Of a stretch of 64,000 bases of DNA, positions 1-10,481 are shown piece after piece (within the stretch, counting starts at the first letter, position 1; each line of letters begins with the position of its first letter). The stretch comes from JANRKH01 sp964351245. Lineage in GTDB: Bacteria; Pseudomonadota; Alphaproteobacteria; Rickettsiales; Rickettsiaceae. The DNA is taken from the NCBI GenBank assembly GCA_964351245.1, contig CAYGNF010000001.1, positions 8,711 to 72,710 of the forward strand, read 5' to 3'. The position numbers and the translations under genes are program-made. The notes beneath the pieces were generated by a model, which saw nothing but the letters and a program-made list of their open reading frames with translations, was not told where the DNA came from and did not search any database.

Positions 1-175
1 TATGCTCTAAATTCACTTCAATACTAGATAAAGCCAGAACATCAGCAGAGGGGTTCAGAGAATCTACTAATGGCCATACAGCACAAGCAGCTCCTAAGGC
101 AGCTACACTACTTGATGCTACAACAACAAAATCTCTCTTAGTTTTATCATGAGGTTGTTCTTTAGAGTCTGACAT
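1..175 (-). CDS. petA: Rieske iron-sulfur subunit of cytochrome bc1 (N-terminal part)
   Basis: This is the first 58 codons of the ubiquinol-cytochrome c reductase Rieske subunit; the rest lies beyond the window start. The protein anchors in the inner membrane and carries the 2Fe-2S cluster that passes electrons from ubiquinol to cytochrome c1. The visible part has a Tat-like signal (K-R-D-F at residues 13-16), one hydrophobic segment, and the family-typical stretch NPSADVLAL followed by SSIEV. The ATG is at 173-175. The Tat dependence of this family fits the TatB-like gene at about 25 kb. The cluster-binding motifs are outside the window. Confidence 0.9.
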   Translation of the reverse strand, partial: MSDSKEQPHDKTKRDFVVVASSSVAALGAACAVWPLVDSLNPSADVLALSSIEVNLEH

Positions 176-361
176 ATGTAATTTTATATTGCGCTTTCTA
201 AGGATAATAGCATATATGGTCTTTCTATAAAAGAATATTGATTTTATTTTGAGAGCTTGCCATAATATGTGTTACTTTTTCTACTACTTGATTACAATAA
301 TCAAATTATGAGAAATGCATTATTTCGATTGATGTACAGAGAGATTGATACATAGTATTTT

Positions 362-943
362 CTAAAATCTAAATTCTAAAAAAAGTGATGGATTTTTTTT
401 GCTGACATTGACTGATACAAATGCATAATTTTTACTCCATTCCATTTGGCTATTTGCGTAAGTAATCACTTCCGAAAGCAATGCACCCGCTATTACTTGC
501 CCTATTGTATGTTCTTTGGCTTTTACTCTACTATAAGCAGTAACAGTAGCTGTTACATAAAAAGGTATAGAAAGATTCGGTTTCTCTTTAAAATTCCTTA
601 TAAAAGCTGCAGCAGACCAGGCAGAAAGAGTGTGTCCAGATGGCATACCATCATATCGGTTTTTTTTGGTTGAGTTATGAGGCCTCTTACCAGCACTCCA
701 CTCTGCTTCTTTTCCGATAAATTTAGTAGCGTGTAAAGCTGTAAATTCCTGAGCATATATAAAAGCAAAATGACCTGCGCCTTTATCTCCAGATGCTATT
801 CCTAGCGCTGCGATAGGGTTGATAATTTGAAAAACATCGCCCACGGTTCTTATAGTACTTCTTTTAGACTCAGCGTAAGCGCAGAAAGGCAGTAGAGATA
901 TAGCAAGAAAATATTGCATTAAGATTCGAGAAATAAACTTCAT
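362..943 (-). CDS. Secreted PAP2-family phosphatase
   Basis: A 193-residue protein with an N-terminal signal peptide (about residues 1-24, ending C-A-Y-A-E). It carries PAP2 superfamily motifs: PSGHT at 101-105 and SR-x5-H-x3 at 138-149. Family members remove phosphate from lipid or small-molecule phosphoesters at the periplasmic face of the membrane. The last motif residue, usually Asp, is Gln149 here, and the first motif (KRP at 86-88) is shorter than the usual K-x6-RP. It stands alone between petA and hemF. The substrate (lipid A, undecaprenyl-PP or phosphatidate) cannot be told from sequence. Confidence 0.8.
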   Translation of the reverse strand: MKFISRILMQYFLAISLLPFCAYAESKRSTIRTVGDVFQIINPIAALGIASGDKGAGHFAFIYAQEFTALHATKFIGKEAEWSAGKRPHNSTKKNRYDGMPSGHTLSAWSAAAFIRNFKEKPNLSIPFYVTATVTAYSRVKAKEHTIGQVIAGALLSEVITYANSQMEWSKNYAFVSVNVSKKNPSLFLEFRF

Positions 944-1136
944 AAATTATATAGTATTTTTAAAATTCATTAAGATGTAGGACTAGAAATTCTGATAATT
1001 TATATCTTTATAAATAACCTACACAACACATATGCACTTCTTTTGGACAAGAGGAACAACCATACAATAATCAGTTTTTATATAAAATAAAGAGCTAAAA
1101 AGACTCTTGATACCATAGAATGATCTAAAGATTATA

Positions 1137-1976
1137 TCATGGCCATTTTACCTCAGGTGGCAAAGACATGAGGATGGCTTCTGTGTTTCCCCCAGTCATT
1201 AATCCGAATTTTGTCCCTCGATCATAAAGTAGATTAAATTCTACATATCTACCCCGCTTTACAAGTAAATCCTCTCTCTGATTAGCGCTCCAACTGAGTA
1301 ACATTTTGGATCTTATTATTTCTAAATATACATCTTTAAATGCCCTACCTGTATTTTTAATAAACTCAAAATCTTTCTCAAAATCACCTGTATTAAAATA
1401 ATCAAAAAAAATACCTCCTACGCCCCTTGACTCATTCCTATGCTTTAGAAAAAAATATTCATCGCATTCTTTTTTAAATTTTGGATATAAAGAATTATCA
1501 TACTTATCGCATACATCTTTAAACGCCTGGTGGAACTTATCTGTCTCTTGATCATCAGGATATACGGGCGTAAGATCTCCTCCGCCACCAAACCATTTTT
1601 TTGTAGTAACGATATATCTGGTATTAAAATGAGCAGCGGGCACTAAAGGAGAATGCATATGCGATACTAGTGATATACCTGTTGCAAAAAATGATGAGTC
1701 TATATCTGCTCCAGGTATTTCTTTTGCAAAAGCCTCGCTGAACTTCCCATGAACTAATGAAAAATTGACCCCCACTTTTTCAAATACATTGCCCCTCATA
1801 ATAGACATCTCTCCACCCCCTCCCCCTTCTCTATCCCAAACACTTCTAACAAATTTTTTTGGAATACTATTATTCTCTATTGCCCACTGGCTTTCTATGG
1901 ACTCAAATTCAGCGCATATTAAATCGCGAAGATGCTTGAACCATTCTTGTACTTTGAGCTTGTCGTCATTAATCAT
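1137..1976 (-). CDS. hemF: Oxygen-dependent coproporphyrinogen III oxidase
   Basis: HemF oxidatively decarboxylates coproporphyrinogen III to protoporphyrinogen IX in haem synthesis. The 279 residues match the normal family length. Visible signatures are the glycine-rich WDREGGGGGEM near residue 48, NFSLVHG, GGGGDLTP, a run ending FFDYFN, and the C-terminal YDRGTKFGLMTGG. The ATG overlaps the lpxB stop by 4 bp, so the two genes are co-transcribed. Haem supply fits the respiratory genes in this window. Confidence 0.95.
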   Translation of the reverse strand: MINDDKLKVQEWFKHLRDLICAEFESIESQWAIENNSIPKKFVRSVWDREGGGGGEMSIMRGNVFEKVGVNFSLVHGKFSEAFAKEIPGADIDSSFFATGISLVSHMHSPLVPAAHFNTRYIVTTKKWFGGGGDLTPVYPDDQETDKFHQAFKDVCDKYDNSLYPKFKKECDEYFFLKHRNESRGVGGIFFDYFNTGDFEKDFEFIKNTGRAFKDVYLEIIRSKMLLSWSANQREDLLVKRGRYVEFNLLYDRGTKFGLMTGGNTEAILMSLPPEVKWP

Positions 1977-3100
1977 AATTTTAAAATCTCTTGCACTGAT
2001 AATTTACTTGCAACGCCTTCAGGGTTTTTCATTTGCTCTAAGATTTTTCTAGATTCATATATCTGTAATTCTCTTGCAGCATTATCAGAAATTAACGCCT
2101 CAAGAGCATCAGCTATTTTTTGAGGATTGCACTCTGATTGTATAAACTCTGGAATAATCATTTTATCAGACATAATATTGATCAAATTAGCATATTTAAT
2201 CAATATTTTAAATTTAATATATATCCAGGTAAAAAAATGTACTTTATAGCAAATAATCATAGGAATATTATGTAATGCTATTTCCAAGTTATTAGTGCCG
2301 GATTTCGCAAGAGCAACATTGCATGATTTATATGCCTCAAAATGATTTTCTCCTGTGATAATTGTATTTTTGAGATTGCGCTTTTCTACTTCTTGCGTAA
2401 TTATTCTATGTAAATCAGGGTTTGATGCTATGATTACAATAGTGACATCTATTTTTTCTCTCAGTATAGATATACTATCTAAAAAAATGGGAAGATGCAT
2501 TTTTACTTCACCCACTCTACTACCCGGTGTAATGCATACCATCTTTGATGCTTTTGGAATATGATGCTTTTCTCTAAAAATATTAGCATTATTACACACT
2601 TCTTGCTCAAACATAAAATGTCCTACAAATGAAGTCTTCAGCTGCTCTTTTTCAAAATAAGGGGCTTCAAATGGCAAGAGCGCCAGAAGTAAATCATATA
2701 ATGAGGCAAATTTTGAGGCTCTTTCTGGCTTATAAGCCCAGACGCTTGGTGCTACAATATGAACCAATTTTGCAGTAGAAAATTTTTTTACTCTCTGCGC
2801 TACTCGGGTTGCAAATCCTGGAGAATCTATTGTAATAAGTATATCGGGCTCAAATTCTTTTACATAATTCACAGTGAGATTTATCAGATTACGTAAACGC
2901 AGAATATGAGGAATAATTTCTACAAAACCCATTAAGCTGATATCTTCCATAGGAAATAATGAGTCAAGCCCCTGTTTTCTCATCTCTACTCCTCCTACGC
3001 CCTTGATATCTGAAGCAATATTTTTTCGTAATTCTGATAAAATAAGCGCACCTATTTTATCTCCAGATTTCTCCCCTGCTATTATAAATATTTTTTTCAT
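1973..3100 (-). CDS. lpxB: Lipid-A-disaccharide synthase
   Basis: LpxB joins UDP-diacylglucosamine to lipid X to form the lipid A disaccharide on the cytoplasmic face of the inner membrane. The N-terminus IIAGEKSGD, the block GFVEIIPHI, and the glycosyltransferase motif CITPGSRVGEV are typical, as is SGTNNLE near the C-terminus. An in-frame TTG sits one codon upstream, but the ATG at 3098-3100 is the natural start. It is the first gene of the lpxB-hemF pair. Its presence shows the organism makes lipid A, unlike Anaplasmataceae. Confidence 0.95.
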   Translation of the reverse strand: MKKIFIIAGEKSGDKIGALILSELRKNIASDIKGVGGVEMRKQGLDSLFPMEDISLMGFVEIIPHILRLRNLINLTVNYVKEFEPDILITIDSPGFATRVAQRVKKFSTAKLVHIVAPSVWAYKPERASKFASLYDLLLALLPFEAPYFEKEQLKTSFVGHFMFEQEVCNNANIFREKHHIPKASKMVCITPGSRVGEVKMHLPIFLDSISILREKIDVTIVIIASNPDLHRIITQEVEKRNLKNTIITGENHFEAYKSCNVALAKSGTNNLEIALHNIPMIICYKVHFFTWIYIKFKILIKYANLINIMSDKMIIPEFIQSECNPQKIADALEALISDNAARELQIYESRKILEQMKNPEGVASKLSVQEILKL

Positions 3101-3196
3101 CAATGTAGATAAGAATACATGGTTTAATATAGGAGATTTTATACAGAAATTTGTTCGTGTCTATTGTTATTAAAATCATCATCAAATATAGGAATA

Positions 3197-4600
3197 CTAT
3201 ACTATAAGAGGAAACAAAGTTATAAATACAGCACAGATAAAGATTATTAAAACAATGCTAGAAGTTTCGTGCAGCCTTATCTGAGGAATATTAGGAGGAG
3301 TAAAATATATTAATCTTACTATGTTAATGTAGTAGAAGGAAGAAATCACGGTCACTAGAAGTGCGATAATAGATGCAACGTAATACTCGGAATCAAGCAC
3401 CGCTGCGATTATATAATACTTGCCAAAAAATCCTGCCAATGGAGGAATTCCTACTAGCGAAAAAATAAATATACTCATTGCAAAAGCGCCTAGTTTTTTT
3501 ACAACACCAAAACCCACGAGATTATCTATTGAATAATCTTCTGCAAATGGCACTATTGTAATCGCCAGCACACCTATTAAACCAATCATACAAACGGAAT
3601 ATATAATTTGATACATAATAGCTGCTCCATATCCACTGGGATTCCCTAGAGATAGGGCTAGCATAACAAATCCCGCATTAAGTATCGTACTATAGCCTAT
3701 TAGACGTTTAAAAGAATTTTGAAGAATAGCTCCAAAGCCCCCTATCATCATACTAGTAATCGCAAGAATAATAAAAGCATCTTGCCATAAATGCTTGATA
3801 TCTATAATCACATACTCAATTATATTAATTAAAGTTATTAGTGCAGTAAATTTAGGCAATGATGAGAAATACGCAAGAGATGTGAAGGGTGCGCCTTGAT
3901 ATACATCCTGTGTCCAGAAATGAAAAGGTGCTACTGATAATTTAAATAAAATGCCTATAATAAAAAATAACAATCCTACTATCAAGCCAGGCGAATACCA
4001 ACCCGTGTTCATTATAACTTTAATATCACCAAAAAGTAAGGATCCTGCAAAACCATATATATAAGACATACCGAATATCATTGTTGATGATATAAGGGAC
4101 CCAAGTATAAAATACTTCATACCAGCTTCTGCAGAGAAGCTGGTGTTCCTATCGTAGCAAGCAAATATATATCCTACAATAGCGACGAGTTCTAGAGAGG
4201 TGTATAATATTAGAAAATCTCTTGCTGAGATAGCAATCATGCATGCCGCTAAAGAAAATAGCAATAAACAAATATACTCATGATGGCCATGATGCCAATA
4301 TTTTATTTTGCCCATACCACCATAAAAAATTAGAATCAATATTGTAAATGATATTAACATGGTTTTTTGCCACATATTTATAGGGTTATTGATAATACCC
4401 CCTAAAACAACATCTTGAGTCAAGAATATTGGAGAAAACTTCATTATCATGACTAAGAGAATCAATAACAAGCCAGCTGCAATCCACCAAATAGCTTTAG
4501 CCATAGAATGGTATAATCCCGTAATTAGACAAAAAATAGATATTAGGCCTACGCAAATTTCTGGTATAATTGGAAAGATACTCATGAGTCCGAGCTTCAT
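3197..4600 (-). CDS. nuoN: NADH-quinone oxidoreductase subunit N
   Basis: One of the three antiporter-like proton-pumping subunits of complex I in the inner membrane. It has 467 residues and about 14 hydrophobic segments. The conserved Glu in TSLELVAIVGY and the block KLSVAPFHFWTQDVYQGAP are diagnostic. Its ATG overlaps the nuoM stop (ATGA), and it is the last gene of the nuoG-N operon. Confidence 0.96.
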   Translation of the reverse strand: MKLGLMSIFPIIPEICVGLISIFCLITGLYHSMAKAIWWIAAGLLLILLVMIMKFSPIFLTQDVVLGGIINNPINMWQKTMLISFTILILIFYGGMGKIKYWHHGHHEYICLLLFSLAACMIAISARDFLILYTSLELVAIVGYIFACYDRNTSFSAEAGMKYFILGSLISSTMIFGMSYIYGFAGSLLFGDIKVIMNTGWYSPGLIVGLLFFIIGILFKLSVAPFHFWTQDVYQGAPFTSLAYFSSLPKFTALITLINIIEYVIIDIKHLWQDAFIILAITSMMIGGFGAILQNSFKRLIGYSTILNAGFVMLALSLGNPSGYGAAIMYQIIYSVCMIGLIGVLAITIVPFAEDYSIDNLVGFGVVKKLGAFAMSIFIFSLVGIPPLAGFFGKYYIIAAVLDSEYYVASIIALLVTVISSFYYINIVRLIYFTPPNIPQIRLHETSSIVLIIFICAVFITLFPLIV

Positions 4601-6084
4601 TTGCTGTAGCCTATTTTAGTTAAAAGCATAACTATATCATTATTGTAATATTCTGAAATTATAGTGGGGAAAAACCCGAAGATAATAGTGGCAATAGCAA
4701 GAGGTATGATAGCCACCCCCTCTCTAATGGAAATGTCTTTGCATTTTGCAATCTCTAAGCTTTTGATCTCTCCTAGCATCAAATCACGATATAATCTAAG
4801 CATATACACAGCTCCTAAAATCATGCCCATACCACCAAAAATTGAATAATATAACGATACGTTATACACACCGATTAAACTATAAAATTCTCCTACAAAG
4901 CCACTAGTACCAGGCAAACCTACCGAGGATAATGTAAATATCATAAATAATATACTAAGAATAGGCATTACCTGCGCCACGCCTCCGTAATCCGATATTT
5001 CTTTGGTATGCATACGCTCATATAATACACCAATGATCATGAATAATCCGGCGGATATAATACCATGACTGATCATCTGAAAAATTGCTCCAGAGATACC
5101 CTCAAAACTTAAGCTAAATAATCCAGCAGTGACATATCCCATATGGGCTACAGAAGAATATGCTATCATTTTCTTGACATCTGTTTGTGCTATTGCAACT
5201 AAAGATGCGTAGATTACAGCAAATATACTTAGTAAAACCATATAATCTGAAAAATATATTGATGCTTCAGGTAGCATCGGCATCACTCTGATGAATCCGT
5301 AAGCACCTATTTTTAGCAAAATACCTGCAAGCAATACCGAACCGGCGGTTGGAGCTTGCACATGCGCATCGGGAAGCCATGTATGAAATGGTACCATAGG
5401 TACTTTGATTCCAAATGTAAGAAGCACTGGGATCCATAGCCAAAACTGCTCGGTAAAAGTGAGATTTGGCGCAAGGCTCATAAGCTCGGGTATAGATAAT
5501 GTGCCAAATTCATTATATAAATAAATGACATCTATCATGAATAGAATCGATCCAAGAAATGTATAGATAAATATCTTAAAGGCTGCATATACTTTATTCT
5601 CACCACCCCAAATACCTATTATTATAAAAATTGGCACTAAAGTAGCCTCGAAACACATATAAAATAACAATAGATTATTAGCGCAGAATGCCCCCAAAAC
5701 AAAAGATTCAAGTAGTAATAAACATACAAGAAATTCTTTGATACTCTTTGTAATGGAGGTCAGGCTAATTATAATACATAGCAGAGTCAATATAGATGTT
5801 AACAGCACGAAAAAAATGGAGATACCGTCTATTGCAAGTTCTATATCAAGGCCTATTGCATCAATGAATGGATGGAATTCTGCAAATTGATAACCTCCGG
5901 CAAAATCGAATGCGGCCATTAAAAAAAATGAACTTGCTAAGGTAAAACAAGATGCAAGGATAGCGACGTATTTTGCATATAAAATTTTACTTGGATTTCT
6001 AGATTGCTTAACAAAGCCAGCAATAAAAATAGCGCTAAAAAGCGGTGTACATATTATGAGAGATAGAATAGGAAAATATTCCAT
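4597..6084 (-). CDS. nuoM: NADH-quinone oxidoreductase subunit M
   Basis: A proton-pumping membrane subunit of complex I, 495 residues, with many transmembrane helices. Visible family marks are CFEATLVPIFIIIG (key Glu), KVPMVPFHTWLPDAHVQAPT, and AYSSVAHMG around the discontinuous helix. It starts 2 bp after nuoL and overlaps nuoN by 4 bp, showing tight translational coupling. Confidence 0.97.
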   Translation of the reverse strand: MEYFPILSLIICTPLFSAIFIAGFVKQSRNPSKILYAKYVAILASCFTLASSFFLMAAFDFAGGYQFAEFHPFIDAIGLDIELAIDGISIFFVLLTSILTLLCIIISLTSITKSIKEFLVCLLLLESFVLGAFCANNLLLFYMCFEATLVPIFIIIGIWGGENKVYAAFKIFIYTFLGSILFMIDVIYLYNEFGTLSIPELMSLAPNLTFTEQFWLWIPVLLTFGIKVPMVPFHTWLPDAHVQAPTAGSVLLAGILLKIGAYGFIRVMPMLPEASIYFSDYMVLLSIFAVIYASLVAIAQTDVKKMIAYSSVAHMGYVTAGLFSLSFEGISGAIFQMISHGIISAGLFMIIGVLYERMHTKEISDYGGVAQVMPILSILFMIFTLSSVGLPGTSGFVGEFYSLIGVYNVSLYYSIFGGMGMILGAVYMLRLYRDLMLGEIKSLEIAKCKDISIREGVAIIPLAIATIIFGFFPTIISEYYNNDIVMLLTKIGYSK

Positions 6085-6086
6085 AA

Positions 6087-8012
6087 TTACAACACAAAGA
6101 AATATAAAATTAACGATAGGCTTGTAGCTATACCAGCCATAAAAATAGATGCGTATAATCTTAATAGACCAGTGTGGAAAAAAGAAATAATCCTAGCAAC
6201 ACTCACCGCAATATTACTCATCAATCCTGGTCCAGCTGCATCTATGATTATTTTATCGAAACACTTAAGTAGCATTGCAACAAAATCGTTCAACTCGACT
6301 ATACATTTTTGATATATGAAGTCCAAATAAAATTTGTTTTTGATAATAGAATAAAGAAAACATCCAAAGCCTTTTTTTGCTATTATTTTATCTTGTGAGT
6401 ATGAGTAAGTAATATACCCTAATATCATTCCTAAACATGATATTATCACTGGCGCATATAAGACTATACTACTTATCAAATCATGAGAATCATGCAGGGA
6501 TTTGTGGTGACTTACCTGAGCGCCAAAAAAGATTACCCCGCTATAAAACTCAGGCTTATCCATTCCCAGACTTACCAATTTACTGCCGAAGACTCCAGAA
6601 AAAACTGCCCCAAGTGCAAGAAACGCCATAGGGAGATTCATGACAAGGGACGCCTCATGAGGATGAGTGGCACTATCCCAATTTTTGCTCCCATAAAATA
6701 CTTTTGTGATGATTTTGATTGAATAGATACTAGTGCATAATACTCCAAGCATGGAGCAGTAATATGCAAATCCTCCATTTAAATATGCTGATTCTATAAT
6801 CAGCTCTTTAGAATAATACCCCGCAAATGGATATACACCCATTATCGCAAGAGAGCCAATCCAAAAAAATATATGAGTAAGCGGCATATAGCTTGCAACC
6901 CCGCCCATTTTATTTACATCTTGCTCATGATGCATTGCATGAATTACTGAACCCGCCCCAAGAAAAAGCATGGCTTTGAAGAAAGCATGGGTAAATAAAT
7001 GAAATATAGCAAGATGATACTGAGAAAGTCCGCATGCTATAAACATATATCCAAGCTGGCTACATGTAGAATAAGCTATGATCTTCTTAATATCGTTTTG
7101 TGTAATTGCTATGAGGGCTGTTAACAATGCAGTGAGAGAGCCGACTACCACTATAATCTCCCTAACTACTGAAGCATATTCAAATATAAATGAACATCTT
7201 ACAATAAGAAATACTCCGGCTGTAACCATTGTAGCTGCGTGAATTAGTCCAGAAACTGGAGTTGGTCCTTCCATAGCATCTGGTAACCATACGTGAAACC
7301 CTATTTGCGCAGATTTACCCATACATCCAATCAAGATTAACATGGCAATTAGCTCTGTAAGATATATATCATACCCACAAAAATGGATTTGTTCGTAATG
7401 AATATTACCTACATTACGAAATACTGATGCAAACTCTAAAGTGCCAAAACTATGGTAAATTAGTATTATAGATACTACTAGGGCTAAATCCGCAACCCTA
7501 TTGACGACAAAAGCTTTGAGGGCTGCGTTATTTGCAGAGTCTTTTTTATTCCAAAAGCCGATAAGTAAATAAGAGCAAGCTCCTACACCCTCCCAGCCAA
7601 AAAAAAGTTGCATAAAATTATCGCTTGTCACAAGTATTAGCATAATTGCTGTAAATACTGAGATATAGCTCATAAATCTCTGCATATTATCATCTTCATA
7701 CATATATCCTGCAGAATATAAATGCACAGCACTAGAAATAAATGTAACAACCACTAGCATAATTACTGATAATTTATCAATATACATTCCAGTATCTATC
7801 TGTAAATTTCCTGCACTCAGCCATCTCCAGAATTTGAGATGTATGACCTCACCTAAGTATGCCACCTTATAAAATAGAAAGGCTGAGATGATTGCAGATA
7901 AAATGATAGCAGTTGATGTAATAATTGCGCTGATGTTTTTTGAGGTATATTTACTCATTATACCAGTATATAGTCCAACAAATAATGGTAATATTATTAC
8001 ATACTCAACCAT
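6087..8012 (-). CDS. nuoL: NADH-quinone oxidoreductase subunit L
   Basis: The distal proton-pumping subunit of complex I, 641 residues, with the long amphipathic lateral helix expected at the C-terminus. Motifs seen are FFGWEGVGACSYLLIGFW, GKSAQIGFHVWLPDAMEGPTPVSGLIH and AYSTCSQLGYM (each read in parts). It starts 2 bp after the nuoK stop and ends 2 bp before nuoM. Confidence 0.97.
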   Translation of the reverse strand: MVEYVIILPLFVGLYTGIMSKYTSKNISAIITSTAIILSAIISAFLFYKVAYLGEVIHLKFWRWLSAGNLQIDTGMYIDKLSVIMLVVVTFISSAVHLYSAGYMYEDDNMQRFMSYISVFTAIMLILVTSDNFMQLFFGWEGVGACSYLLIGFWNKKDSANNAALKAFVVNRVADLALVVSIILIYHSFGTLEFASVFRNVGNIHYEQIHFCGYDIYLTELIAMLILIGCMGKSAQIGFHVWLPDAMEGPTPVSGLIHAATMVTAGVFLIVRCSFIFEYASVVREIIVVVGSLTALLTALIAITQNDIKKIIAYSTCSQLGYMFIACGLSQYHLAIFHLFTHAFFKAMLFLGAGSVIHAMHHEQDVNKMGGVASYMPLTHIFFWIGSLAIMGVYPFAGYYSKELIIESAYLNGGFAYYCSMLGVLCTSIYSIKIITKVFYGSKNWDSATHPHEASLVMNLPMAFLALGAVFSGVFGSKLVSLGMDKPEFYSGVIFFGAQVSHHKSLHDSHDLISSIVLYAPVIISCLGMILGYITYSYSQDKIIAKKGFGCFLYSIIKNKFYLDFIYQKCIVELNDFVAMLLKCFDKIIIDAAGPGLMSNIAVSVARIISFFHTGLLRLYASIFMAGIATSLSLILYFFVL

Positions 8013-8014
8013 GC

Positions 8015-8326
8015 CTACCCTCTTAATTCGGTTGTATATTCTGTTGAGATAGATTCTTTGTTGCGAAAAAACACTACTACAATTGCTAAGCCTACTGCAG
8101 CTTCTGCGGCCGCAACACTAAGAATGATAATACTTGCTATTTGGCCCTTTAAGTCAATCATGTAATAAGAAAATGCTACAAAGTTTATATTAGCAGAGAG
8201 TAGTATAAGCTCTATAGATACTAAGACTCTTATAAGATTTTTATAGTTAATAGTTACGCCTAGCAAACCTATTGCAAAAATCATACTAGATAATGTTAAA
8301 TAATGCATAAGAGATATATTATTCAT
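8015..8326 (-). CDS. nuoK: NADH-quinone oxidoreductase subunit K
   Basis: A small complex I membrane subunit with three transmembrane helices and the conserved helix residues SIELILLSANINFV. Translation is possible from further upstream (8350), but the ATG at 8326 gives the usual family N-terminus (short lead, then HYLTLS) and only an 8-bp overlap with nuoJ. The ATG at 8308 is an alternative. Confidence 0.95.
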   Translation of the reverse strand: MNNISLMHYLTLSSMIFAIGLLGVTINYKNLIRVLVSIELILLSANINFVAFSYYMIDLKGQIASIIILSVAAAEAAVGLAIVVVFFRNKESISTEYTTELRG

Positions 8327-8981
8327 ACTTAATGTCACTAACACCCTCATTAAATTTTACTTTTTTAATTTCTATTGAGGTTACAGGGTCTCGCATTAAC
8401 TGCTCAGAACTATTTTGTCTTTTAGCATCTTTACTTTTTCTGATAGTCAGAACAATAGACCCAATCATTGCAGTAAGTAAAATAAATCCGCAAAGTTGAA
8501 ACCCAATAATATAATCTGTATATAATACTTCACCTATAGAGTGAGTATTAGTTAGCTCTTGTTTCAATCTTTGGTTTAATTCCCCTCCCGCTCCTAGGAT
8601 TTTAAATGTTTCAGTATTAGATAATGGTACTTGCATTGCATAATTCTTTAAACTCTTTGCTCCTACAAGGGTAATAGATATAGCGATTATAAATGCTATA
8701 AGACAATTGAACAAAAAATGAGCAGAAAAATTATATTTAAAATGCTCTGTATTCCCCCCAATCATCATAATAACAAATAAAAATAATACTGCGATTGCTC
8801 CAACGTAAACAATCACTATGCTTATTGCTATGAATTCTGCATCAAGTAAAATAAATAAACCGGAGCTACTCAGAAATGCGAATACCAACCACAAAACAGA
8901 TGATACAGGGTTGCGGGAAAAAACTACCGCAAAACTGCTATATAAGGTAAGGGCACTAAATAAATAAAAAAATAACACCAT
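8319..8981 (-). CDS. nuoJ: NADH-quinone oxidoreductase subunit J
   Basis: A complex I membrane subunit with five predicted transmembrane helices and the conserved pi-bulge helix region IVYVGAIAVLFLFVIMM. The 220-residue length is normal. The hydrophilic C-terminal tail (about 45 residues, Lys and Glu rich) is longer than the membrane core needs. It lies 2 bp after nuoI and overlaps nuoK. Confidence 0.95.
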   Translation of the reverse strand: MVLFFYLFSALTLYSSFAVVFSRNPVSSVLWLVFAFLSSSGLFILLDAEFIAISIVIVYVGAIAVLFLFVIMMIGGNTEHFKYNFSAHFLFNCLIAFIIAISITLVGAKSLKNYAMQVPLSNTETFKILGAGGELNQRLKQELTNTHSIGEVLYTDYIIGFQLCGFILLTAMIGSIVLTIRKSKDAKRQNSSEQLMRDPVTSIEIKKVKFNEGVSDIKYE

Positions 8982-8983
8982 AA

Positions 8984-9454
8984 CTACTTGTACTTATAAT
9001 CCTTTTTAAGTTTGAGTTCAATTTCTTTTTCCCACATATCCCCGTTTTGCAAAAGCTTATCTTTGTTATATAATAACTCTTTATGAGTACCTGTAGCAAA
9101 CTCAAAATTTGGGCCCTCGACTATTGCATCTACGGGGCAAGCCTCCTGACATAAACCGCAATATATGCATTTTGTCATATCTATATCATATTTCGTAGTA
9201 CGTCTACTACCGTCATCTCTCTCTTCTGCTTCAATCACTATTGCTTGGGCGGGGCATATGGCTTCACATAATTTGCACGCAATGCATCTTTCTTCTCCAT
9301 TTGCATATCTTCTTAAAGCATGCTCACCTTTAAATCTAGGGCTAATTTTACTTTTTTCATATGGGTAATTTATAGTCACTTTAGGAGAAAAAAAATACTT
9401 TAATGTAAGATACATACCTCTTAAAATTTCATACAAAGCTAATCTCTTAAGCAT
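8984..9454 (-). CDS. nuoI: NADH-quinone oxidoreductase subunit I
   Basis: The ferredoxin-like complex I subunit carrying two 4Fe-4S clusters (N6a and N6b) between NuoG and NuoB. The two cluster motifs [12 protein letters not shown] and [12 protein letters not shown] are intact. An upstream in-frame start exists at 9484, but the ATG at 9454 yields the usual N-terminus ([13 protein letters not shown]) and a short overlap with the end of nuoH. Confidence 0.97.
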   Translation of the reverse strand: MLKRLALYEILRGMYLTLKYFFSPKVTINYPYEKSKISPRFKGEHALRRYANGEERCIACKLCEAICPAQAIVIEAEERDDGSRRTTKYDIDMTKCIYCGLCQEACPVDAIVEGPNFEFATGTHKELLYNKDKLLQNGDMWEKEIELKLKKDYKYK

Positions 9455-10481
9455 ATAAAGCCTCAAACATATCGTAATATACAATGATAGAAGATATTAA
9501 TACTACCCAAAAAAGCGAAAGTGGTAAAAAAAACTTCCAACCAAGATTCATGAGTTGGTCGTATCTATATCTAGGCACTGTAGCCCTGATCCATAAAAAT
9601 ACAAACAAAAGAAAGCTGACTTTGGCTATAAACCATACTACTCCAGGAATAAACATCAAGAACTTAATTCCGAATGGAGGATAATACCCGCCTAAAAACA
9701 AAGTAACACACATAGCGCTTACAAGGATCATATTAGCATACTCTCCTAAAAAAAATAATGCAAATGCCATGGATGAATATTCTACATTATAACCCGCAAC
9801 AAGCTCTGCTTCTGCCTCTGCCAAATCAAAAGGATGTCTGTTAGTTTCCGCTAAGATAGAAATAAAGAATACTACAGACATAGGTAGCATAAGTATCTGA
9901 AGCCACCAAGGCATGTTTTGAGACCTTTCAACAATTTCTACAAGATTTAATGACCCAGTAACTAATAACATAGTAACTATCACAAGCCCCATAGAAACTT
10001 CGTATGATATCATTTGAGCTGACGAGCGTATAGCTCCTAAAAAAGCGTATTTAGAGTTACTTGCCCATCCTGCTATTACAATACCATATACACTCAATGA
10101 TGATATTGCTATCACATATAGAACTCCAACATTAATATTGCATAGTACTAAATGTTTATCAAAGGGAATTACAGCCCAACCAATCAACGCAAGGACAAAT
10201 GTAATCATAGGAGCAAGAATAAAAAGAATTTTACTTGATGTAGATGGCACAATAGTTTCTTTAAAAAGAAGCTTGATAGCATCAGCAATAGGTTGCAACA
10301 ATCCGAATGGGCCCACAACGTTCGGCCCTACTCTCCTTTGCATTAATCCTATTACTCTTCTTTCTGCGTAAGTTAGGTAAGCTACACAAAGCAATAATGG
10401 TACAATAATACAAGATATTTGTACGACAATATATGAGATTTTAAAAGCTAGGACAATATATCCATCTTCTAAATTTATCAT
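9447..10481 (-). CDS. nuoH: NADH-quinone oxidoreductase subunit H
   Basis: The membrane subunit that forms much of the quinone-binding site. It has 344 residues and eight or so helices. Family marks are [15 protein letters not shown] near residue 40, [19 protein letters not shown], and [13 protein letters not shown] near the C-terminus. It overlaps nuoG by 4 bp (ATGA). Confidence 0.97.
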   Translation of the reverse strand: MINLEDGYIVLAFKISYIVVQISCIIVPLLLCVAYLTYAERRVIGLMQRRVGPNVVGPFGLLQPIADAIKLLFKETIVPSTSSKILFILAPMITFVLALIGWAVIPFDKHLVLCNINVGVLYVIAISSLSVYGIVIAGWASNSKYAFLGAIRSSAQMISYEVSMGLVIVTMLLVTGSLNLVEIVERSQNMPWWLQILMLPMSVVFFISILAETNRHPFDLAEAEAELVAGYNVEYSSMAFALFFLGEYANMILVSAMCVTLFLGGYYPPFGIKFLMFIPGVVWFIAKVSFLLFVFLWIRATVPRYRYDQLMNLGWKFFLPLSLFWVVLISSIIVYYDMFEALYA

